From positions 1 to 64,000 of the forward strand of contig NZ_JPRK01000016.1 in NCBI RefSeq assembly GCF_000832125.1: DNA of 64,000 bases, in the 5' to 3' direction. Of the stretch, positions 27,537-35,800 are shown piece after piece. This DNA comes from Flavobacterium hibernum. Its GTDB lineage: Bacteria; Bacteroidota; Bacteroidia; Flavobacteriales; Flavobacteriaceae. A program made the translations under genes and the position numbers. The first letter of the stretch is position 1. Every line of letters starts with the position of its first letter. A model generated the notes under the pieces. The model was given only the letters and a program-made list of their open reading frames with translations. It was not told where the DNA came from and did no database searches.

Positions 27537-27767
27537 CTATCTGACTTCGCTAAAAAAAATTGAAACATCGAATTTAAAAATGAACTCAATTGAAACCTCT
27601 AATACCTTCGAAATTTCAATTAATTTAGAAACAGTTAAATCGACATCGCCTCTTTCAATTTTACCATATCCGCTGGTACTCATTTTTAGTTCAGCCGCTA
27701 CATATTCTCTGGTCAAATTTTTTAATTCTCTTATCTTTCTAATATTTTCGTATACACTATATTTCAT
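27537..27767 (-). CDS. small XRE-family DNA-binding protein
   Basis: A 76-residue helix-turn-helix protein: NIRKIRELKNLTREYVAAEL, STSGYGKIERGDVDLTVSKL, ISKVLEVSIEFIF. The conserved YxKIExGxVDLxxSKL core is shared with the neighbouring XRE protein (27267-27470), indicating paralogues. Both read toward the UpxY gene. No partner toxin or kinase gene is adjacent, so a toxin-antitoxin role is not supported. Confidence 0.82.
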   Translation of the reverse strand: MKYSVYENIRKIRELKNLTREYVAAELKMSTSGYGKIERGDVDLTVSKLIEISKVLEVSIEFIFKFDVSIFFSEVR

Positions 27768-28104
27768 AAAAAGTAAAAAATAAAAAATACTAATAATATT
27801 TATTTAGAAGTTACAGTCTCAAGCATTTGCACAATTTATAAATGCTTTATTGTTTTTAACTTATTTGTAAAAAAAACAACTTTTTAAAGTAACTATTCCA
27901 TTATCAACAAGGTTTAAAGCTAAATGACGTTTATTCTTTATCATTCATTTTAAATTTTGATCAAAAATATATAATGTTTCGAGTTTATAATAATAAATCT
28001 GTTCAACGTATTTTAAAATCCGATAAAATACAATATGTTACATTTTTCAGCCCTTTGATCTGTTTAATTATGATGCGAAAACCTTACTTTATAGGACTAG
28101 AGCC

Positions 28105-28133
28105 ACGTAGTTCTACGCATTGTAGAACTATGT
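28105..28133. repeat. inverted repeat / hairpin
   Basis: Arms TAGTTCTAC and GTAGAACTA around GCATT, flanked by ACG/TGT that extends the stem with one wobble pair. No T tract follows on either strand, so it is not a standard terminator. It could be an operator, a mobile-element end or a chance structure. Confidence 0.4.
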
Positions 28134-28379
28134 TACATTAGAATTAGATTAGATAAAGGTGAAATGGAGAAGAAAAATAAATTCTTTTAAAAACCATTGA
28201 AACTGAAATTTTAAAGTAGATAAAAACAACTCCAGTCATTTTAGAAATTAACCAACAGTTTATCGAAAGGTATTAAGATGTCTTAGATCGTTTTAAAACT
28301 ATATTATGGTAAAAGTGGTATAAAGATATAGAGACAAATTTAATCATCTTATAAATGATTAATTACTACTATAAAAAAC

Positions 28380-28414
28380 AAAGGTTCAGATAAGTTGAAC
28401 TAACCTGAACCTTT
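28380..28414 (-). terminator. terminator of the secreted-protein operon
   Basis: Perfect arms 28380-28389 and 28405-28414 (AAAGGTTCAG/CTGAACCTTT, counted with flanking A/T) around a 15-base loop. On the minus strand the hairpin is followed by TTTGTTTTTTAT. It lies 64 bases past the stop of the beta-helix gene and fits the end of the three-gene operon 31914-28478. Confidence 0.72.
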
Positions 28415-28477
28415 ATTTAAATAATACAATTAAGAATCTATTTTATATAATACAATCCTTTGTACTTCATTTATTTT

Positions 28478-30652
28478 TTATTGCGTTACCAAAAGCTGTG
28501 GATATGAATTTGGTGTAGAATTTATTATAATTGTTGGAACTCCTGCTTTTACATTAACCAATAATTTACTTAGCGTTGGGTTTGCCAAAAATGTGCTGTT
28601 TACATAAATAGCCGATTCTAATCCGTAACCACCATTTGGAGGAATTACAGTTACCACGTTTCCTGTAATTGTTGAATTTACAATTTGATTGTTTAGCGGA
28701 TTAAATAATACTGGCGAAAACACTGGAATATTATCTAAAAACTGACATCCTTCAATATTATTACTAATTGAATTAATTATCGAACTGGTTACTTTGTTAT
28801 TGTACAAATTAGAGTTGTATATTGAGAATATATTACTGCTTATAATATTTGTTCCGGTAAAATTAGTAAAGTCACAATTTGCAGCTAGAGGAGCATTTTG
28901 TGCACTTAAAGCAATTGCTGTTCTACCACCATCAAATTTGCAATCTACCCATGCATCTAAATTATCTGCTCTGGTGGCCAACATAGAAACTGATGTAGAA
29001 CAGTTTATGAATTGATTTTTATAAAACATCGTTTTGTCTACAAAACTAGAAGTATCTATATCATTATTATACGGAGTAAGAGGGTCTTGAAAAAAACCAA
29101 TATTACAGTCGACAAAACCTAAATTATCAAGAAAGTTGTTATCAAATCCTCTAATTCGTCTTAATTGAATGCCATAATTTTGATTTCTAAACACTACAAA
29201 CTTGATGTTTTGATATGACATATGTTGCGTTCCATAATCTTGTGAAGAATATATCCCTACGCTTCCGCCCTGAAGTGTCAAATAACTTAATATAAAATTA
29301 GCATCTTGACCACCTGTAAGCGATATTAAAGGAAAATCATCCGTAAGTCCAACTATAACCGTTTTACCCGTTCCGCGACCAACAATACCATGATTTGAAT
29401 CAATGGGAAGTTTTAATGTAGAACCTATATAAAAAATTCCTTCGGGCAGTTCTGCAACGCCTTTGGTATTAATTAAACCTTGTATATAACTTGTCTGATC
29501 TATTTTACCTGCTCTGTCCGTTTTCCAATTTGCACCTGCCGGGTTTGGCAACGTTTCCCATGTAGGTCTGACCCATGGTGTGTATTTAGGCCCTAAAAGA
29601 CTATTAGTAATATTGTTAATTACGGTAGTATTTGTCATTGTCGAAGTTTGCTCAACTCCATTATACCTGATTGCGTTACTGGCATTTACATTTCCAAGAA
29701 GATCAAATCCAGTTACTGTACCAGGTTGTCTTATATACGTTCCTCCTCCATTTATCACAGTCATATTAGCTCTTAGCGACAATATATCTGTTGGAAAATT
29801 CATGGATTTCTCTAAAAAGAAAACATTTGCTGCATCGATATCAAACGATGGTGTTTTAACTGCCGAATAACTGTTGGCTCCATTAAAATTAGTAATTTTT
29901 ACATCACCTATATTAGTAGCAGAAATCATAGCTTTTGTTCCCTCCCCTGTAAGATTCCAGCCTTCAGCATCTAATCCCACAAAAGTAAGAGAACGTAATC
30001 CATCAATATCAGTAGTGTCTCCATGTGGAGTTAAAAAGTTAGTATGTAAACTAACATTCCCATAACTTGGTGTAGTGCTATTTCCTTTTAGAACAAGCAT
30101 ATTTGCACCACCCTGCGATTGATGTTTGATTATTTTAGTATTTCTTATATAACCTGATCGACTACAATCAAGTCGTATTGGTCCAATAAAATTAATAAAT
30201 GAGTTATTCTCAAGCATTACATCTTTACCTACTAAAGTTGCCCATTTAATGGATTTTAAAGTACAATACGAAATTACCCCGCCTCCTTGCAAAGTTATGG
30301 TTTGATCTGCAGGAAGTAACGATTCTAAAAGAACTCCGGTACTTCCGGCCGCTATAGTTATGTTCGATATTTTATTTAAAGATGGATGCCCATAAAGTTT
30401 TTGATTGCTTTTCATAACAATGTTTACTCCAGAGTAATCCCCTTTTTCCAATCGTACAGAACCATATTTATCTAAAGCAGCCTGAATTGTCGCTTTTTGA
30501 GTAAGCGGCAATAAATAAGCGTTAAAATATTCAATTTCTTCCAGTTGGTTACTTACACCGGGAATATTAGCCGGTGTCTCATCAATTGCATAATGATAGT
30601 TTTGTGAAAAAACTGCAGTTGAAAAGAGTAAAAAGCAAATTAGATGTTTCAT
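28478..30652 (-). CDS. secreted double beta-helix (pectate-lyase-like) protein
   Basis: A 724-residue exported protein with a signal peptide (MKHLICFLLFSTAVFSQ). It holds two tandem right-handed beta-helix units of the pectate-lyase-3 type. The first begins near KATIQAALDKYGSVRLEKGD (about residue 53). The second begins near DQTSYIQGLINTKGVAELPE (about 395), followed by GIVGRGTGKTVIVG. Such proteins bind or cleave polysaccharides; phage tailspikes share the fold. No catalytic residues can be assigned by eye and no T9SS tail is visible. It overlaps the upstream gene by 4 bases. Confidence 0.82.
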   Translation of the reverse strand: MKHLICFLLFSTAVFSQNYHYAIDETPANIPGVSNQLEEIEYFNAYLLPLTQKATIQAALDKYGSVRLEKGDYSGVNIVMKSNQKLYGHPSLNKISNITIAAGSTGVLLESLLPADQTITLQGGGVISYCTLKSIKWATLVGKDVMLENNSFINFIGPIRLDCSRSGYIRNTKIIKHQSQGGANMLVLKGNSTTPSYGNVSLHTNFLTPHGDTTDIDGLRSLTFVGLDAEGWNLTGEGTKAMISATNIGDVKITNFNGANSYSAVKTPSFDIDAANVFFLEKSMNFPTDILSLRANMTVINGGGTYIRQPGTVTGFDLLGNVNASNAIRYNGVEQTSTMTNTTVINNITNSLLGPKYTPWVRPTWETLPNPAGANWKTDRAGKIDQTSYIQGLINTKGVAELPEGIFYIGSTLKLPIDSNHGIVGRGTGKTVIVGLTDDFPLISLTGGQDANFILSYLTLQGGSVGIYSSQDYGTQHMSYQNIKFVVFRNQNYGIQLRRIRGFDNNFLDNLGFVDCNIGFFQDPLTPYNNDIDTSSFVDKTMFYKNQFINCSTSVSMLATRADNLDAWVDCKFDGGRTAIALSAQNAPLAANCDFTNFTGTNIISSNIFSIYNSNLYNNKVTSSIINSISNNIEGCQFLDNIPVFSPVLFNPLNNQIVNSTITGNVVTVIPPNGGYGLESAIYVNSTFLANPTLSKLLVNVKAGVPTIIINSTPNSYPQLLVTQ

Positions 30653-31377
30653 TGTCCCGATATAATATAGGAATTTGCGCCCGTTTTTCTAAGAAATCCA
30701 AATCTTACGTTTCCTGCAACACTGGTAAACTTTCCGCTTCCACCTGCATTATAATTAATGGTTACACCAGACGCCGCTTGAACTGTTAAGACAGCTCCAT
30801 TATGAGCTTCTAAATTAATCGTTTCACCTACCACCATACTCGTAAAGTCTGTGGTTAATGTTAATGCAGCAGATGCTGTACATTCTATTGTATTATTTAT
30901 ATCTCCAACTGCAACGTTTCTAGAAGAAGTAAATGAAACAATTACTGCTCTATTTGCGGAACCGCTTGTTGAACCAGCAGTTTTGGCATACAGTGCATAA
31001 GGTACACTTAACATTTGTGTAACTCCAGTAATATCATAATTAGCCCCACCTTTTACATCAACCTGAGTTTCTATAAAATAAGGGCCTTTATCCCAGGAAA
31101 TTTTACTAAAATCTCCAATAACAATTGTTCCTGTACCAATTTCCAGAGAAACCAAACCACTCGCATTTGTAGTAGGAGATTGTGTTTCCTGATAAACAGT
31201 TGTACCTGTTGCAGTGCCTTGATGAATTATAACTCTAAGACTTACCCTGGAATTAACAACCAAGGTATTATCTGTTGCACGCATTATTGCCTGATAACTC
31301 ATTTTTTCCGGTGCTTGTGCAAATACCTTAAGTGTAACAGTCACAAATAGTAATAAAAGGGTATGTGCAAGTCTCAT
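30649..31377 (-). CDS. secreted tail-fibre-like protein, 242 aa
   Basis: A signal peptide (MRLAHTLLLLFVTVTLKVFA) is followed by a domain frequent in Bacteroidota exported proteins: APEKMSYQAIMRATDNTLVV, then TVYQETQSPTTNASGLVSLE and MLSVPYALYAKTAG. This domain usually precedes collagen-like or tail-fibre-like repeats. Here it is followed by a short beta-rich C-terminal part (about 140-242). The function is unknown; a structural surface or adhesin role is plausible. The stop overlaps the start of the beta-helix gene (ATGA) and the T9SS protein gene ends 12 bases upstream. Confidence 0.78.
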   Translation of the reverse strand: MRLAHTLLLLFVTVTLKVFAQAPEKMSYQAIMRATDNTLVVNSRVSLRVIIHQGTATGTTVYQETQSPTTNASGLVSLEIGTGTIVIGDFSKISWDKGPYFIETQVDVKGGANYDITGVTQMLSVPYALYAKTAGSTSGSANRAVIVSFTSSRNVAVGDINNTIECTASAALTLTTDFTSMVVGETINLEAHNGAVLTVQAASGVTINYNAGGSGKFTSVAGNVRFGFLRKTGANSYIISGQ

Positions 31378-31389
31378 TGTATTTTTTTT

Positions 31390-31914
31390 TTAATTTTTTA
31401 CGATTTTAAATGTTTTCAAAATTTTATTATCCACATATACTACTAGTATATAAATTGATGTGCTTAGATTACTCAAGCTAACTTGAGTTTGATCTTGATC
31501 AATTTTATTTTGTTTCAAAAGCTTCGCTTGCAGGTCATAAAGTTTATAGGATTTTAGTCCACTTTGTAACTCTAAGCCACTCATGCTTATATTAACAAAA
31601 TCTGTCGTTGGATTTGGGAAAATAAATATTTCTGTTGTAGGCTTGTCAATGTCTGGTACGTCTAGAGTATCATCTTTTCCATTTTGTTGGACACCCTGAG
31701 CTACATTATAAACTGTTCCCACTCCATTATAAGTATAAAATACTTGTCCAATTGAGTAAGAAACTGTTCCAGAACTTCCTGTCGCGTTACTACCGGCTGC
31801 AACTATACTTTGCATAATAGTGGTAGTTTGTGCGCTTTGACTTTCTCCTAAAAAAGGAAAAAACAACATTGCAATTATAAGTAGGTTAATACATTTTAAT
31901 CTTAGATAGTTCAC
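31390..31914 (-). CDS. small T9SS-exported protein
   Basis: A 174-residue protein with an N-terminal signal peptide and a short beta domain (SIVAAGSNATGSSGTVSYSI, GQVFYT, VAQGVQQ) common in Flavobacteriia. The C-terminal type IX sorting domain includes IFIFPNPTTDFVNI, KLYDLQAKLL, LSTSIYILVV and KTFKIVKN. It is predicted to be secreted across the outer membrane or attached to the surface. It is the first gene of a three-gene operon with the tail-fibre-like and beta-helix proteins, of which only this member shows a clear T9SS tail. Confidence 0.85.
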   Translation of the reverse strand: MNYLRLKCINLLIIAMLFFPFLGESQSAQTTTIMQSIVAAGSNATGSSGTVSYSIGQVFYTYNGVGTVYNVAQGVQQNGKDDTLDVPDIDKPTTEIFIFPNPTTDFVNISMSGLELQSGLKSYKLYDLQAKLLKQNKIDQDQTQVSLSNLSTSIYILVVYVDNKILKTFKIVKN

Positions 31915-32807
31915 AGTTCAATATTCTTAATACTTGTTAATACTGCAAAATTATTTAATTTCAAAATATAGTCGACATAATTTACATTAATTCCGATAAA
32001 CCACATCAAATGTAGTATTTTAGTGATTTTTTACTTACATCTAAAAAAAGTTAGGTACATAATTTTAATGCTTGACAAATCATTAAAAAAAATAAATTAT
32101 ATGGTTTTACGAAAACAATGACGAAATTTTTTTGGCTTGCAACTTAAACAAGTTGTGATTTACAAAACAACGTTAATTCATTTTATAAATTACATTAATA
32201 CTAGCTTTTTATTTAATCCTCAATACAACCCCATAAATTATTTCATTTTCATAATTATAAAGAGAGTAAATAAAAAATCCTTATTTATCAACTTTTATCT
32301 ATTTGATTTTAAACCACTTAAATAAAAATTAAAATTAGTTATTTATTTTTTAAAATACATTAATTAAATAATATTTTTTAAAATACATTTTCTAAAAGCC
32401 ATTTTTTTTGTTTGAGAAGAACTTAGAAAGGGACAAAAAAGCATCGAACCGAAGAAACAAAATCTTGATAATTTTTCTCAAAATTTGCCTTAATAAATTC
32501 AAAATATGCTTTTCATCGATAATAATAGCTTTATACAGAATATACAAGTATTAATGAAAAAAAATTCCTTTTTTTGATCAACTTATTGAATAATAAGCTA
32601 CAAATATTATTTTAATATAGAGACCATACAAAGACAAAAGCTAATCAAAATTCTTACATCTATTTATTAATCAAGAAGAAAAAAAGTTAATAAAAAAAGC
32701 GTAATCATTCCCCCCACTAATAAACAATTAGCCAGCATTTTAAAATTAGTCTCTTTTTAGTTCAATGCTAATATTATCATATTATTTTGCTCAACTTTAA
32801 TTTTAAT
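31915..32807. other. 893-base divergent intergenic region before the NRPS-PKS genes
   Basis: Very AT-rich DNA between the minus-strand secreted-protein operon and the plus-strand NRPS-PKS genes. No convincing open frame, repeat or RNA gene was recognised, and no full TAnnTTTG box on the plus strand. A small hairpin (CTTATT-GAAT-AATAAG, near 32580-32599) is the only structure noted. The size suggests room for complex control of the biosynthetic genes. Confidence 0.45.
31946..31953 (-). promoter_or_regulatory. possible -7 box of the secreted-protein operon
   Basis: On the minus strand this reads TAATTTTG, matching the Bacteroidetes -7 consensus TAnnTTTG, about 32 bases before the first gene. 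No TTG at the right distance upstream was found, so the call is weak. Confidence 0.3.
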
Positions 32808-35800
32808 ATGATTAAAATGAAAAGATCAAACAACAATAATTTAGACAAAGAGATGAATTGGACAAAAATGGAGTATCCGGAAAGTCCGTTACATGAGCTT
32901 TTTACAAAACAGGCTGAAGCTTCCCCTACTTCAGTAGCGCTTGAAATTGAAAATCGAAAGATTACTTATAGAGAATTAGCAAATATGATAAACCAAATGG
33001 CCCATTATTTTTTGGCTGAAGGATTATCTCCCGGACAAATTGTTGCTGTATCTATGGAACGAAGTCCTAATTTAATTGCTTCACTTTTAGCTATTTTACA
33101 ATGCGGAGCAGCATATTTGCCATTAGATCCAAAATTTCCAACGGAACGTTTGAAGTTTATGCTGGAAGACTCTCAAGCAAGCTTTTTATTAACAACACAA
33201 GAACTATCTACCTCATTACCCAACAGCTCAAAAACGATATTGATTGAAGATATATTATCTGCACTAGAGCAATATCCTATTACACCAATTTCTCTTATTG
33301 TACCTCAAACGGCCACCGCCTATATGATGTACACTTCGGGTTCAACAGGAAAACCAAAGGGAGTAACTGTAACGCATAAAAATTTAGTTAACTTTCTTTA
33401 TAGTATGGCACTTGAACCTGGTATACATGAAAAGGATAAATTATTATCAATTACAACAATTTCCTTTGACATTGCAGGATTAGAACTATTCTTACCATTA
33501 ATAAAAGGCGCTACAGTAGTTTTTGCTGATTATGAAACGATACGCGACGGTCAGCTTTTACTTCAACTCTTACAAGATAAAGAAATTACGATATTACAGG
33601 CTACACCAACCACATGGCAATTATTGCTTGATGCTGGTTGGGAAAAACCGATTTCATTAAAAGCACTTTGTGGAGGTGAAGCTTTACCATTGAATCTTGC
33701 ACGTGAACTTATTTCGAGATGTAATTCACTATGGAATATGTATGGCCCTACCGAAACCACTATTTGGTCGACAGTAAAACAAATTAAGGCCGATGATGAA
33801 TTAATAACCATTGGACTTCCAATTGCCAACACACAAATTTATTTATTAGATGAGCAGGGAAAAGCTGCCCCTCCTGGAACTATTGGAGAAATAGTTATTG
33901 GCGGAGACGGAGTCGCAGAAGGTTACTGGAAAAGACCAGAACTTACATCAGAAAAATTTATTCAAAATCCATTTTCTAAAGAATCAGATGCTATTCTATA
34001 CCGAACTGGAGATTTAGGCAAATTATTACCCAATGGAGATTTTCAATGTTTAGGACGTATCGATCATCAAGTAAAAATTAGAGGTCATCGCATTGAATTG
34101 GGCGAAATCGAAGCCTCTTTAAATAGTTTAGCCGGAATAAAACAATCTGCCGTAATTGTAAGCAAGCATATTGGAAATGAAGATAAACTTGTAGCTTATT
34201 TAAAATCTGGAGATCAAATACAGAATGAAAAACTGATACATGACGCACTTTCAAAAATTTTACCCGAAATACTTTTACCTTCTAAATATATTTGGGTTGA
34301 CGAATTCCCAATAACTCCAAACGGAAAAATTGACAAAAAGAACTTACCAATTCCTGAATATCACAGACCCGATTCTGCACCACTCTTTAAGAAACCAAAT
34401 ACGCAACTAGAAAAAGATATTGCTCAAATATGGAGTAACGAATTAAAAATATCAAGTATTGGTATCGATGATGATTTTTTTGATATGGGCGGAAGTTCCG
34501 TTCTGGCGCAAAAAGTAACTTCATTAATGAGACAACGTTTGTCTAAAGACGTACCTGTTTCAAAAATCTATATTCATCCCACAATTAGTGAACTTGCAGC
34601 GACTCTGGAAGAAGGTAATAGTGAGAACAATGGTAAGGAAGATTTATTTACTTTTAAAGAAACCAATGATAATATAACATCTTCGGATATTGCGATAATT
34701 GGTATGGCAGGAAGATTTCCAGGTTCTGATACAATTGATGAATTATGGGAAAATCTGAGAGATGGAAAAGAAACAATCTCTTTATTTACAAAAGAAGAAT
34801 TAGATGCCAGCTTACCCGAAAGTCTTCGTAATGATCCACTTTATATAGGCGCAAGAGGAGTTTTGCCTTCTGCTAAAACATTTGATGCAGGTTTCTTTGG
34901 GTTAAACCCACAGCTAGCAGCCGCAATGGATCCTCAAATACGAGTATTTTTAGAAATTTCATTCGAAGCACTAGAAAAAGCAGGCCATCTGCCTAAACAT
35001 TACAAAGGAAGTATTGCCGTTTATTCCGGCAGCGAAATCAATACTTATTACGAAAACAACATATTTAATAACAAAGAACTAAAAAGTTCAATAGGCGAAT
35101 TACAAATCTATACCGTTAACGGAAAAGATTTTATTGCCCCTCGTACTTCGTATCATTTAAATCTAAAAGGCCCTTCTGTAAGTGTACATTCTGCGTGCTC
35201 AACTTCTTTGTTGGCAGTTGCCGAAGCTGTTAAAGCCATTAGAACAGGTATGTGCAATGTTGCCCTTGCGGGAGGATCTAGCGTAACTTGCCCTATTAAT
35301 AGCGGTCATCTTTATGATGATGGATTTATAAAAAGTCCCGATGGTTCGACCAGATCTTTTGAAGCTTCTGGAAAAGGAACTGTTTTTAGCGATGGTGCCG
35401 GAGTAGTTTTACTTAAAAGATTGGAAGAAGCCGAAAGAGATGGCGATATTATATATGGATTGATTAAAGGAGTTGGTGTAAATAATGACGGAGGAGACAA
35501 AGGCAGCTTTATGGCGCCAAGTCCTAAAGGTCAAGCAGGAGCCATAATTAATGCTTTTAATGATGCTAAAGTATCACCATCGACAATCAGCTATATGGAG
35601 GCGCATGGTACCGCAACCCCAATTGGAGATCCTATAGAAATAGAAGGTCTTAGAATTGCATATGGTAAACAAGAAAAAAACAATTTTTGTGCGCTGGGTT
35701 CTATAAAAAGTAATATGGGACATACTACTGCTGCTGCCGGCGTTGCAGGATTAATTAAAGTTTTGCTATCAATGCGCCATAAGCAAATTCCGCCAATGGT

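Larger units (their letters stand above)
27768..28477. other. 710-base gap with an inverted repeat
   Basis: AT-rich and without an open frame above 60 codons. It contains a perfect 9-base inverted repeat (28108-28116/28122-28130, loop of 5) that extends to 12 with one G-T pair (28105-28133). Farther along, 28210-28350 reads like a degraded coding sequence with several in-frame stops, too short to name. The terminator of the downstream secreted-protein operon lies at 28380-28414. Confidence 0.4.

Noticed and set aside
27267..27767. Toxin-antitoxin pair made of the two small regulators
   Set aside because: Both proteins are HTH-only and paralogous; no toxin-like partner (RelE, HipA, HigB) is present.
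32137..32325. 62-codon open frame upstream of the NRPS-PKS genes
   Set aside because: Its Phe/Ile/Asn/Lys-rich composition is what AT-rich non-coding DNA gives by chance; no motif or start context supports it.
32787..32807. TTG codon as start of the NRPS-PKS gene
   Set aside because: It adds seven residues (MLNFNFN) with no domain content, and ATG codons follow at 32808 and 32817; the ATG start is more likely.
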